From contig JOEL01000001.1 in assembly GCA_000720995.1 (NCBI GenBank), positions 124,001 to 188,000 of the forward strand: a stretch of DNA of 64,000 nt, written 5' to 3'. Of the stretch, positions 55,101-63,850 are shown one piece after another (the stretch's first letter is position 1; every line of letters begins with the position of its first letter). The stretch is from Streptomyces celluloflavus. GTDB lineage: Bacteria > Actinomycetota > Actinomycetes > Streptomycetales > Streptomycetaceae. The notes beneath the pieces were generated by a model, which ran no database searches, was not told where the DNA came from, and was given only the letters and a program-made list of their open reading frames with translations. The translations under genes were made by a program, and so were the position numbers.

Positions 55101-58100
55101 TGGCGGGTGCCCCGGGACTGCGACAGCTCACGGGCGACCTGCACCCCGCTCACCGCGGCGTGGTCGATGTCCTGCCACAGCCGCTCCTGCACCGCGCGGG
55201 CCTGCGCGGCGAAGCCCTCCTCGGCCGTCACCTCGACATCCAGCAGGACCAGCGAGGTGAAGTCGCCGATCACCGCGTTGATGCCGGGGTGCAGCGGCAG
55301 CCGGTTGAACAGCGGCAGGCTCAGGGTGAACCGCGGCCGACGGCTCCACCGCGCGAGCACCTGGGCGAAGGCGGTCAGCAGCAGCACCGAGGGGCTCAGC
55401 CCGTGCTGGGTGGCGAGGTCCTTCAGCCCGCTCCAGCGCGCGGCCGGCAGGACCTGCTCGTAGCGGGTGAAACGGGGCCGTTCGACGGTCTCGGGCCGGC
55501 GCACCAGCGGCAGGTCCGGCGCCGGCGCCAGTTCGGGTGCCCGCTGCCGCCAGTAGCGCAGCGCGCGGGCGTACCGCGGCGTCTCGCGCAGCGCCCGCTC
55601 GGCCAGCACATAGTCGCGGAAGTCCACCTCCAGGGGCGGCAGTTCGGCGTCCGGGTCGGCGTAGCGGTGCATCAGCTCGCGTTCCAGGAGCCGGCTGCTG
55701 GCGGCGTCGACGATCAGCGCGTCCAGGCTGATGTGCAGGCGCACTTCGTCGTCGAGCAGCGTCAGCGCGAACTCGAACAGCGGCCAGCGGCCGGCGTCCA
55801 GCAGCTGGTGCGACATCCGCTCGCGGATCTCCGCCAGCCGCGCCTCGGCGGTGGCCGGGTCGAGACCGCGCAGGTCCACGCGCGGCATCCGGTAGGGCGG
55901 CACCGTCTCCAGCACCTGCTGGGTGCCGTCGCCGTGGAACACCGCGCGCAGCATGTCGTGACGGCCGATCAGCCCGTTGAGCGCCGAGGTGAAGCGCGCC
56001 TCGTCGAACTCGCGCACGGCGATCTCGCGGTAGCCGTGCGCGCCGACGCCGCCCAGTTCGATGGCGGACTCGCGGCCGACCCAGTACGCCTGCTGGATGT
56101 CGGTCAGCGGGAAGGGCCGGCAGCGATCCGCCGGGGCGGGGGTGAGCTGCGGGAAGACGAAGGCCGCCGCGGCGTCGCCCGCACCGCGCGCCACCTCGGC
56201 CGTGAGGTCGGCCAGCACCGGATTGCGGAACAGGCTGCGCAACGACAGCTGTGCCGACATGCGCTGGTTGACCAGGTGGATCAGCCGGGTCGCCAGCAGG
56301 GAGTGGCCGCCCAGGGCGAAGAAGTCGTCGTGCACGCCGACCCGCTCACGGCGCAGCACCTCGGCCCAGATGGCGGTCATCCGTGCCTCGCGCCCGTTGC
56401 GCGGCGCCTGGTAGGCGGCGTCGCCCGCCTGCCGGCCGGGCGCCGGCAGCGCGCGCCGGTCGAGTTTGCCGTTCACCGTCAGCGGCAGCCGCTCCAGCGC
56501 CACCCAGCGGGTCGGCACCAGATGCTCCGGCAGCCGCAGCCGCAACTGCTCGCGGACGGCCCGGACGGTGACCTCGCCGACGAGGTAGCCGACCAGATGC
56601 CGGTCGCCGGGCGCGTCCTCGCGCACCAGCACGGCCGCCTCGCGCACCCCGGCCACCTGCTGGAGCACGCTCTCGACCTCGCCCGGCTCGACGCGGAAGC
56701 CGCGCAGCTTGACCTGGTCGTCGGCGCGGCCGGCGAAGTCGACGGTGCCGTCGGCCAGCCGGCGCGCCAGGTCGCCGCTGCGGTACATACGGGCGCCGGG
56801 CCCGGCGAAGGGATCGGGCAGGAACTTCTCGGCGGTCAGCGCGGGCCGGCCGAGGTAGCCCCGGGCCAGGCTCACCCCGCCGATGTACAGTTCGCCGACC
56901 GTGCCGAGGGGCACCGGCTCCAGCCGCGCGTCGAGGACGTAGAGCCGGGCCTGGGCGATGGGCCGGCCGATCGGTGGCAGGGTCGGCCAGTCGGCGGCGT
57001 CGGCGCAGGTCAGGACGTGCTGGCTGACCACATGGGTCTCGGTCGGGCCGTACTGGTTGTAGAGCCGGGCACCGCCCAACCCCGTCAGGCAGGCGCGCAG
57101 TTCGTCGCTGACGCGCAGCGCCTCACCGGCGGTGACGATCTCGCAGCCGAGCGGTGGCCCCGCGATGGCATCGTTGTCGAGGACGGCGATCTGCTGGAGC
57201 ACCGCCGCGGGCAGGAACGCGCGCTGTACCGCCTGATCGGCGAGGAAGTGCCGCAGCGTACCCAGTTCGCGGTGGCGCTCCTCACCCATCAGCACCAGGG
57301 TGGCGCCCTGGCAGAGGGTGCTCCAGATCTCCTGGAACGAGACATCGAAGCTGACCGAGGCGAACTGGAGCACCCGGGCCGGTGCCGGGCTGTCGGGCGC
57401 GGCGTGGTGCAGCTGCCAGTGGATCAGGTTGTCGAGGCTCCGCCAGGTCTGGGCCACGCCCTTGGGCCGGCCGGTCGAGCCGGACGTGTAGATCACATAG
57501 GCGAGGTGATCGGGCAGGCGCGGTACCACCGGGTTGGACGCGGGCGCCGCCGCCCAGGCCGCCTGATCGCTGTCGAGGCAGAGCACGGGCGGTGCGTCGG
57601 CCGGCAGGGCCGGGCGCAGACCCGCCTGGGTCAGCAGCAGCGCCGGCGCGCTGTCCCGCAGCATGTGGGCGAGCCGCTCGGCCGGATAGGCCGGATCGAG
57701 TGGCACATAGGCACCACCGGCCTTCAGGATCGCCAGCAGCCCCACCACCATCTCCAGCGAACGCTCGGCGCATATCGCCACCAGGGTGTCGGGGCCGACA
57801 CCGCGCTCCGTGAGGTGATGGGCCAGCCGGTTGGCCCGCGCGTTCAGCTCTCCGTAGCTCAGCGACCGCCCCTCGCAGACCGCCGCCACCGCCGTCGGCG
57901 CGGCCGCCGCCCGAGCCTCGAACAACGCCTGCACGGTCCGGCCGGCCGGGAGCGGCGCGGTGTCGTCCGGCCACGTCACCAGCTCGCCGCGTTCCCGCTC
58001 GTCGAGGAGGGGGAGGGCCGCCGCCGCTTCGCCGGGCCGCTCCGCCATAAGTGCCAGCACCCGCCGCAGATAGCGGGCGTGGCGCTCCACCGTCCCCGCG

Positions 58101-59407
58101 TCGAAGAGCGCACTGGCGTAGTCCAGGGTGCCGACGATGCGGCCGTCCTCCTCCGCCAGCGACAGCGTCAGATCGAACTTGGCCACGGTGTACGGGGATT
58201 CCAGCGGCGTCACCTCGACATCCGGCAGCGTCACCTCGCCGACCTCGTTGTTCTGCCAGGCGAACATCACCTGGAACAACGGCGTGTGCGCCAGATCGCG
58301 GACCGGGTTGACCAGCTCCACCACCTGCTCGAACGGCAGGTCCTGGTGCTCCATGGCCGCCAGGGACACCCCGCGTACCCGCTTGAGCAACTCGGCCACC
58401 GTCGGCGTACCGGAGAGATCGATGCGCAGCGCCAGAGTGTTGACGAAGAAACCGATGAGGTCTTCGAGTTCGGCGCGGCGGCGATTGGCGATGGGCGTAC
58501 CGATCACCACATCGCTCTGCCCCGAGAGCCGCGACAGCACCAGCGCCCAGCCGGTCAGCAGCGTCATGAACAGGGTGCTGCCGTGGCGCCGGCTGAAATC
58601 CTTGAGTGCCGCGGTCAGTTCCGCGTCGAAGACGAGCCGCAGCTGTCCGCCGCGGTAGTCCTGTTCGGCCGGGCGCGGCCGGTCGGCCGGCAGGGCGAGC
58701 AGTGCCGGGGCGTCCGCGAGGGCCTTGCGCCAGTAGGCGCCCTGGCGGGCCGGTCCGCCGTCGGACAGCCACTGCCGCTGCCAGGCGGCGTAGTCGGCGT
58801 ACTGCACCGGCAGTGGCGGCAACGGGTCGGGTTCGCCCCGCCGGAACGCCGCGTAGAGCGCGCCGATCTCCCGGGTCAGCACACCCATCGACCAGCCGTC
58901 CGACACGATGTGATGCAGTGTCAGCAGTAGTACCTGGTGGTCCTCGGCCAGCGTCACCAGACGGCCGCGGGCCAACGGTCCCCGGGCCAGGTCGAACGGC
59001 GCGGTGGCCTCCTCCCGCTGAAGGGCGGCGAGCGCCGCTTCGGCATCCGCCTCGCCGGTCAGGTCGTGGACCTGCAGAGGGAAGCCCGCACCGGGCGGGT
59101 CGATCCGCTGGCAGGCCGCACCCGCCGCGGGGATCAGCCGGGTACGCAGGACCTCGTGGCGGGCGACCAGGGTGTCCAGCGCCCGCGCGAGCGCCGTGCG
59201 GTCCAGAGGTCCGCGGAGGCGGACCGCCTGCGGCATGTGGTACGCCGCGCTCGCGCCCTGCATCTGCGCCAGGAACCACAGCCGCTGCTGCGCGAAGGAG
59301 AGCGCCAGCGGCGCGGCGCGGTCCGCCAGCGGCACGATCGCGGTCTGCTTCGGCGTCGCCCGGGGCTGCCGGGGGGTCACATCGCGGAACGTCTGATTCG
59401 TCGGCAA
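52154..59407 (-). CDS. NRPS-1: C-A-PCP-Cy-A(Cys)-PCP-Ox, thiazole-forming
   Basis: A 2417-residue two-module NRPS. C has HHIVSDG near residue 165. A1 reads D-V-Q-F-V-A-Q-V-V, close to the proline code with Gln for His. PCP1 GGHS is near 1030. Cy has FPLTDIQQAYWVGR and the D-x4-D motif DALIVD near 1230. A2 reads D-L-Y-N-L-S-L-I-W, the exact cysteine code. PCP2 ATSIDIV is near 2096. After an Ala-rich linker, an oxidase domain of the nitroreductase/SagB type (RRCADYRSVRQFGG, YYYDPGRHRLV, IEAGAMGQLLTM) ends the protein. It should form a thiazoline and oxidise it to a thiazole. The start is a TTG after AAGGG; an in-frame stop lies 10 codons upstream. First gene of the operon. Confidence 0.92.
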   Translation of the reverse strand: MPTNQTFRDVTPRQPRATPKQTAIVPLADRAAPLALSFAQQRLWFLAQMQGASAAYHMPQAVRLRGPLDRTALARALDTLVARHEVLRTRLIPAAGAACQRIDPPGAGFPLQVHDLTGEADAEAALAALQREEATAPFDLARGPLARGRLVTLAEDHQVLLLTLHHIVSDGWSMGVLTREIGALYAAFRRGEPDPLPPLPVQYADYAAWQRQWLSDGGPARQGAYWRKALADAPALLALPADRPRPAEQDYRGGQLRLVFDAELTAALKDFSRRHGSTLFMTLLTGWALVLSRLSGQSDVVIGTPIANRRRAELEDLIGFFVNTLALRIDLSGTPTVAELLKRVRGVSLAAMEHQDLPFEQVVELVNPVRDLAHTPLFQVMFAWQNNEVGEVTLPDVEVTPLESPYTVAKFDLTLSLAEEDGRIVGTLDYASALFDAGTVERHARYLRRVLALMAERPGEAAAALPLLDERERGELVTWPDDTAPLPAGRTVQALFEARAAAAPTAVAAVCEGRSLSYGELNARANRLAHHLTERGVGPDTLVAICAERSLEMVVGLLAILKAGGAYVPLDPAYPAERLAHMLRDSAPALLLTQAGLRPALPADAPPVLCLDSDQAAWAAAPASNPVVPRLPDHLAYVIYTSGSTGRPKGVAQTWRSLDNLIHWQLHHAAPDSPAPARVLQFASVSFDVSFQEIWSTLCQGATLVLMGEERHRELGTLRHFLADQAVQRAFLPAAVLQQIAVLDNDAIAGPPLGCEIVTAGEALRVSDELRACLTGLGGARLYNQYGPTETHVVSQHVLTCADAADWPTLPPIGRPIAQARLYVLDARLEPVPLGTVGELYIGGVSLARGYLGRPALTAEKFLPDPFAGPGARMYRSGDLARRLADGTVDFAGRADDQVKLRGFRVEPGEVESVLQQVAGVREAAVLVREDAPGDRHLVGYLVGEVTVRAVREQLRLRLPEHLVPTRWVALERLPLTVNGKLDRRALPAPGRQAGDAAYQAPRNGREARMTAIWAEVLRRERVGVHDDFFALGGHSLLATRLIHLVNQRMSAQLSLRSLFRNPVLADLTAEVARGAGDAAAAFVFPQLTPAPADRCRPFPLTDIQQAYWVGRESAIELGGVGAHGYREIAVREFDEARFTSALNGLIGRHDMLRAVFHGDGTQQVLETVPPYRMPRVDLRGLDPATAEARLAEIRERMSHQLLDAGRWPLFEFALTLLDDEVRLHISLDALIVDAASSRLLERELMHRYADPDAELPPLEVDFRDYVLAERALRETPRYARALRYWRQRAPELAPAPDLPLVRRPETVERPRFTRYEQVLPAARWSGLKDLATQHGLSPSVLLLTAFAQVLARWSRRPRFTLSLPLFNRLPLHPGINAVIGDFTSLVLLDVEVTAEEGFAAQARAVQERLWQDIDHAAVSGVQVARELSQSRGTRQTAMPVVFNSTLSELAPEADGRGLAAGLGGTTVHGITQTPQVWIDHTLMESEGRLHFNWDSIDELFPAGMVAEMFTAYCALLTRLAEPEAWDAAPDALLPVARFAPALPEPPAQPLLHELFDRRARETPEAPAVLSPDRRLSYGMLRRAVQRLAGRLQARGLRPGELVAVLMDRGWEQVAGTLAVLYAGGAYLPVDPELPAERVAHLLERAEARLALVGPDRPAAPELPGDVECLVVDRAACGEGGPAWQPVARSGTDLAYVIYTSGSTGTPKGVMIDHRGAVNTLLDINERFAVGPADRVLALSALHFDLSVYDIFGTLAAGAAVVTVAPEPARDPAHWLELLRAHDVSVWNSVPALLGMLVEYAEGGHPLPPSLRLAMLSGDWIPLTLPGRLRGLLPAVRIDSLGGATEASIWSIHHPIGEVDPAWHSIPYGKPLRHQRCHVLDDALRPRPTWVPGQLYIGGAGLARGYWRDEAATAAGFVRHPATGERLYRTGDLGRLLPDGTIEFLGREDSQVKVHGYRVELGEIEATLETHPAVESAVLRLLGAAQGDKRLAAYVVTGEAEADGAALARYLSRKLPAYMVPASFTFLDALPLSANGKVDRGRLPEPAPEAAPAGGPEAAAPVLDDPAERRLVATVEKVLDRAEIAPHANLLHLGATSIDIVRIGNALAGELGFRPRLAQLMRQPTLADLLGMYREHVRQQDIAAQAQRAAAGVGGAAGAADSGAVLDDPAARKEFTARGRGGRSFGDDVPGLALPAPADPAFARRCADYRSVRQFGGEPVDAAALAGLLACLSQYELNGGRKYLYGSAGGSYPVQAYLYVKPGRVAGVAGGAYYYDPGRHRLVALGRGRTLSPDAYDYFVNRPLFEAAAFALFLVAELAAIQPLYGDRSLGFCQIEAGAMGQLLTMTAPEQGLGLCGIGSLDTAQLDPLLELGPTHRLVYSMVGGRRPPGGPDAFAAAPAGHAAHTSGRDEMEDIEI

Positions 59408-60481
59408 AGCTGGCCCTTTTCCTCTGCGGGAGGGTTATTCATAGGGGTGGCTGACGGTGTGTGAGCGTGTGCCGCGGACCCCGGAGCGCCGTCCCGTACG
59501 GGGGAGCGGCAGGGGGCAGGCGCGGAACGGGTCAGCCGGTACGGGGCAACGGGCGTGGGGCGTGCGGTATCGGCTCAGGCGTTGCGGGGAGGATGTGCCG
59601 GGAGGCACCGGGGCCGGGGCGTGCCCGCTGCGGGCACGGACTCGCCTGCCGGTGGCCGGTGTCGAAGTCCCGCTCGCGCCAAGGCGTGACGCCGAGGCTC
59701 TTGCGGGAGGGGGAGATGGCCGGGTCATGCGGGGGTGCCGCAGCCCGTCCGCGATCGGTGGGGCGCTAGGTCCGTGGGTGACCGGTGGAGCGGTCGGCCA
59801 CGGAGCGGGTTAATCGGCCCCGCGGCCGGCAACGGACCTGACGATTCCGGACGGTCGGGAAGCGGGACCCGTACCGCTGGCCGGCACCGGTTCGCCCACC
59901 ACTGCGAGTAACCATGGTGCGCACCCACTTCCTTGACTGCCGGACCGACAGACCCCTTGAGACGGCACCCGGTATCCCGGGCGTCCTGCTGGTCACTTGG
60001 TCAACGCCCTGATGATCGAACAAGCCCTCAGAGTGTGTCAATGGTCAGAAGGACAGACTCCCGGCGCGGCCCCGTGGCGCCGCCGGATCTCGCCCACCTG
60101 CACGTTCGCCGCTCAGGAGGGCGGGGGAACCCGGTCCGGACACGTCGGTTCCGGTGTGCCGCGGGGGCCTGGGCTCCCGCCGACCGTCCCCGGGCGCCGC
60201 GGAGTTCGGACGGCTATTCCGGTCGATGGCGGGCGAGAAAAAGAGCGAGAAAGAGCGAGGAGGGGGCAGGGGGATCGCGGAACGGCAGGAGAAGGCACCC
60301 AGAGTCAGCAAAGGGCGAGAAAGTGTGTCAAGAAGCAGAGAAGAGCGATCAAGTTATTGCAAATGTCGGTCATGATCGGGCAGATTGAGGGCGCCCGATC
60401 GGCTTGGAGTCACTCCTCAGCCGCCGCACCCGGGAAAGCGCCCCCAACGGGCCTCCCCACAACGGTGACAGGACGTGTTCG
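59408..60481. other. Divergent gene-free region (1074 bp) between NRPS-1 and NRPS-4
   Basis: No frame here has coding character or a ribosome site that persuades me. The right third (about 60228-60350) is strikingly purine-rich and lower in GC, with repeats of GAGCGAGAAA and GGGCGAGAAA. Promoters for both NRPS transcripts and operators for a pathway regulator should lie here; no regulator gene is in the cluster part of the window. Confidence 0.6.
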
Positions 60482-63400
60482 ATGTCCGATGCCCCGGCGA
60501 ATCCGCATGCCTCGGTCGAGGGGCCGCCCCAGACGCGTCCCGCCTCCGCCGCGCAGAGCGGAATCTGGTTCAACGAACTGCTCGACGACTGCGGGGCCGT
60601 GCACCACGTCTCGTTCACCGTGCAGTTCGACGGCGGCCTCGACACCGAGGCGCTGCGCCACGCCTGTGCCGCCGTACTGAGCAGGCACCCCGAGCTCACC
60701 AGCGCGGTCGAGGACCGGGACGGTGTGCCCTATCTGCGCCCGGCCCCGGTCCGGCCCGCGCTGGTGGTCGAGCCGGCGAGCGAGGAGGCCACGCGGCAGC
60801 ACATCCGGACGCCGTTCGACCTCGCCCGTGGCCCGCTCTGCCGCATCGTGCTCCAGGTCGCCGGTCCGTGCACCCACCGGCTGCTCGTCGTCGTCCACCA
60901 TCTGGTCTTCGACGGGCACTCGTTGGAGCTGTTCGTGGCCGACCTCGCGGCGTACTACACGGCGGCGGCCGCGGGCGGCGATCCCGCACCGTCGGCGCTC
61001 CCGCCGGACGGAGCGGCCGCCGACGAGGAGCGGCGCATCACCGCCAAACTGCCCGCCGCGCGCCGCTACTGGGCGGCGCACCCGCTCGGCGACGACGACG
61101 TGGTGCTCCCCGGTCTGGACCGGCCCGCCCGAGGGGTGCAGGACGGCGCGTCGGTGGAGCTCCGGCTGCCCGGGGAGTTGCGGGAGCACCTCGGACCGGC
61201 GGCGGCCCGGATCGGCGTGACCCGCTTCGAACTGCTCGTCGCGTCCCTGCACGCCCTCCTGTTCCGGTACGGCAACAGGGTGCCGGTCACGGCCCTCGAC
61301 CTCGGCACCCGGACGCCGGATCAGCAGGAGCACATCGGCGTCCACGTCAACGAACTGCCCTTCTCCTCCCCGCCGGAGAGCGGGATGCCCTTCGCGGACT
61401 TCGCCCGCGCCGTCCGGACCGGGCTGCGGGAGCTGTACCGGGTGCGTGAGGTGCCGCTCGGACGCGCCGGCGCCGGGGTGCGACCGGGCGTCGCCCTCGC
61501 ACCGGTCTCCCTCTCGTACCACCGCCCGTCCGCCGCCCCGGAGTTCCCCGGGGTCGCCGCCTCGGTGGAGCGGGGACTCTCCCACGACACCGCCCGCAAC
61601 GCGTTGCGGGTCGAACTGATCGACGGCTCCGACGAGTTCCGCGTGCTGATGCAGTACCCGCCGCGGTCGATCGCGCGCCCGGCCGCCGAGAGCATCGCCC
61701 GGCACTGGCTGACCCTGCTCGGCCATGCCGTGGACGACCCGGCGACCGAGCTGGCCGCGCTGCCGCTGCTCGCCCCGGACGAGCGCGACCGGCTGCTCAC
61801 CGGCTGGAACGACACGGCCGTGGCGTACCCGGAACGGACCGTCCCCGAGCTGATCGCGGAACAGGCGGCCCGCCGGCCCGACGCCATCGCCGTCAGCCAT
61901 GCGGACCGCCACCTCACCTACGCCGAACTCGATGCCGCCGCGACCCGGCTCGCGGCCCGGCTGCGCGGCGACGGCATCGGTCCGGGCTCGCTCGTCGCGG
62001 TGCGGGCGAACCGCTCGGAGCGGCTCGTGGTGGGCCTGCTCGGCGTCCTCAAGGCCGGGGCGGCCTACATCCCGCTCGACACGGACTACCCGGCCGAACG
62101 GCTCGACTTCATCACCGCCGACGCCCGGGTCGCCCGCGAACTGGGCGACGCCGACCTCGCGGACGACGGGCCGGCCGAAGCCGACGGGCCGGCCGAAGCC
62201 GACGCACCGGCACCCGACGACCTGGCCTATGTCATCTACACCTCCGGCTCCACCGGCCGCCCCAAGGGCGTGCAGATCGCGCACCGCTCGCTGACCAACC
62301 TGCTGCTGGCCATCCGGGACCTGCTCGACGCCGGCCCCCACCACCGCTGGCTGGCGCTGACCTCGGTCTCGTTCGACATCTCCGGCCTGGAACTCCTCCT
62401 CCCGCTGATCACCGGCGCCACCGTGGTCGTGGCGAGCGAGCAGCAGACACGGGACGGCGCGGCGCTGACCGAACTGGCCGCCCGGCACGGGGTCACCCAC
62501 ATCCAGGCGACCCCCACCGGCTGGGCGATGCTCCTGGACGCCGGATTCGACGACCCGGCGGTCACGGCCCTCACCGGCGGTGAGGCGCTCCCGCTGACGC
62601 TCGCCCGGCGGCTGCGCCCGAAGGTCGGCAGGCTCGTCAACGTCTACGGACCGACGGAGGCGACGATCTGGGCGACCTCGGACGAGATCGGCCCCGACCC
62701 GGACCGGGTGACGATCGGCCGGCCGCTCGCCAACACCCGGGCCGTCGTGCTCGACGCCCGCCTGACGCCGGTCCCGGTCGGTGTCCCCGGCGATCTCCAC
62801 CTCGCCGGGACCGGCCTCGCCCGTGGCTACCTCGGCAGACCGGAGCTGGACAGCGAGTGCTTCCTGCCCGATCCGTTCGGCCCGCCGGGCAGCCGGCTGT
62901 ACCGGACCGGCGACCGGGTGCGCCGGCTCGACGACGGACGGCTGGAGTTCCTCGGCAGGGCCGACGACCAGATCAAACTCCGGGGCTACCGGATCGAGTT
63001 CGGCGAGATCGAATCGCGGCTGCTCGCGGTGGACGGTGTGGACCGGGCCGCCGCCGCGGTGCGGGACGGCCGGCTGATCGGCTATCACACCGGCGGCGCG
63101 GGCGCGGACGAACTCCGGCGCGCCCTGGCGGCCTCGCTGCCCGGCTACATGGTGCCCGAGGTCTTCATCGGCCTCGACGCCCTGCCGGCCACCCCGAACG
63201 GCAAGCTCGACAGGTCCGCGCTGCCGTCCCCGCCCGAGCCGGTCACCGTGCCGTCGGCGGGCTCCGGCAGCACCCTCGACACGGTGCGGGAGATCTGGCG
63301 CGAGGTGTTCCGGCTCCCCGGGCTGGGCGACACCGAGAACCTCTTCGACCTCGGCGGCCACTCGATCACGATGACCCAGATCTCGGCCCGGATACTCGAC

Positions 63401-63496
63401 CGGCTCGGCGTCGACGTCCCGCTGTACGCGTACTTCGACGAACCGACGGTCCGCGGTATCGCCGCCGTGGTCGCCGACCTCGGGCCGGCGGACTGA
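60482..63496 (+). CDS. NRPS-4: single module C-A-PCP
   Basis: A 1004-residue module. C (about 15-440) has HHLVFDG near residue 139. A has YTSGSTGRPKG near 588, and my reading of the pocket is D-I-L-A-L-G-V-I-W, nearest to glycine codes. PCP GGHS is near 958. The linker before motif A3 is shortened and contains a duplicated 18-nt unit. The ATG at 60482 has only a modest ribosome site; 26 upstream codons are non-coding in character. It has no TE, so its product must pass to another protein. It is transcribed away from the main operon, and an MbtH gene lies convergent behind it. Confidence 0.9.
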   Translation: MSDAPANPHASVEGPPQTRPASAAQSGIWFNELLDDCGAVHHVSFTVQFDGGLDTEALRHACAAVLSRHPELTSAVEDRDGVPYLRPAPVRPALVVEPASEEATRQHIRTPFDLARGPLCRIVLQVAGPCTHRLLVVVHHLVFDGHSLELFVADLAAYYTAAAAGGDPAPSALPPDGAAADEERRITAKLPAARRYWAAHPLGDDDVVLPGLDRPARGVQDGASVELRLPGELREHLGPAAARIGVTRFELLVASLHALLFRYGNRVPVTALDLGTRTPDQQEHIGVHVNELPFSSPPESGMPFADFARAVRTGLRELYRVREVPLGRAGAGVRPGVALAPVSLSYHRPSAAPEFPGVAASVERGLSHDTARNALRVELIDGSDEFRVLMQYPPRSIARPAAESIARHWLTLLGHAVDDPATELAALPLLAPDERDRLLTGWNDTAVAYPERTVPELIAEQAARRPDAIAVSHADRHLTYAELDAAATRLAARLRGDGIGPGSLVAVRANRSERLVVGLLGVLKAGAAYIPLDTDYPAERLDFITADARVARELGDADLADDGPAEADGPAEADAPAPDDLAYVIYTSGSTGRPKGVQIAHRSLTNLLLAIRDLLDAGPHHRWLALTSVSFDISGLELLLPLITGATVVVASEQQTRDGAALTELAARHGVTHIQATPTGWAMLLDAGFDDPAVTALTGGEALPLTLARRLRPKVGRLVNVYGPTEATIWATSDEIGPDPDRVTIGRPLANTRAVVLDARLTPVPVGVPGDLHLAGTGLARGYLGRPELDSECFLPDPFGPPGSRLYRTGDRVRRLDDGRLEFLGRADDQIKLRGYRIEFGEIESRLLAVDGVDRAAAAVRDGRLIGYHTGGAGADELRRALAASLPGYMVPEVFIGLDALPATPNGKLDRSALPSPPEPVTVPSAGSGSTLDTVREIWREVFRLPGLGDTENLFDLGGHSITMTQISARILDRLGVDVPLYAYFDEPTVRGIAAVVADLGPAD
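62165..62200. repeat. 18-nt tandem duplication in the adenylation domain of NRPS-4
   Basis: The unit GACGGGCCGGCCGAAGCC occurs twice in a row and adds D-G-P-A-E-A twice just before the YTSGSTG loop. The junction is exact, so the duplication looks recent. Confidence 0.85.
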
Positions 63497-63533
63497 CGGC
63501 GCTACCGCGGCACTCGCGCGGCGCGTCCGTCAG
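63493..63533. terminator. Hairpin embracing both stop codons of NRPS-4 and MbtH genes
   Basis: CTGACGG (63493-63499) and CCGTCAG (63527-63533) are perfectly complementary. Each arm contains the stop codon of one of the two convergent genes, making a compact bidirectional end. Confidence 0.45.
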
Positions 63534-63742
63534 TGCGCGTCCATGGCCGCGGCCAGGCTCTTGGGACGCATGTCCGTCCAGTGCTCGTTGACGTAGTCGA
63601 GGCATGCCTGGCGGTCGGCGGCGGCGAGGGCGACCGTCCAGCCGGCGGGCACCTCGGCGAAGTCCGGCCACAGCGAATGCTGCCCCTCGTCGTTGACGAC
63701 GACGAGGTGCTGCGCGTCGGGGTTCTCGAAAGGATTGCTCAT
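63530..63742 (-). CDS. MbtH-like protein
   Basis: A 70-residue MbtH homologue. The signature N-x-E-G-Q-x-S-LWP is present as [10 protein letters not shown], with conserved Trp residues in PAGWTVAL and NEHWTDMRP. MbtH proteins bind adenylation domains and make them soluble and active. ATG after GGAG. It should serve at least one of the A domains encoded here. Convergent with NRPS-4, 33 bp apart. Confidence 0.96.
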   Translation of the reverse strand: MSNPFENPDAQHLVVVNDEGQHSLWPDFAEVPAGWTVALAAADRQACLDYVNEHWTDMRPKSLAAAMDAH

Positions 63743-63850
63743 CGCTCTGCTCCGGTGGTGAGAGGGAGTTGTCGGGTGCGGTGATGATCAATTCGCGTTG
63801 GCCGCCCGGTCATGATACGGGCGGCCCCGGCGAAGTGACAGGGCGAAAGC

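Noticed and set aside
52142-58930. Plus-strand open frame of about 2260 codons opposite NRPS-1
   Set aside because: The minus strand holds clear C, A, PCP, Cy and Ox motifs in one frame; the plus reading is low-complexity shadow.
59435-60311. Several short frames in the gap between NRPS-1 and NRPS-4
   Set aside because: None has a ribosome site with matching codon bias or a recognisable product; they overlap each other on both strands.
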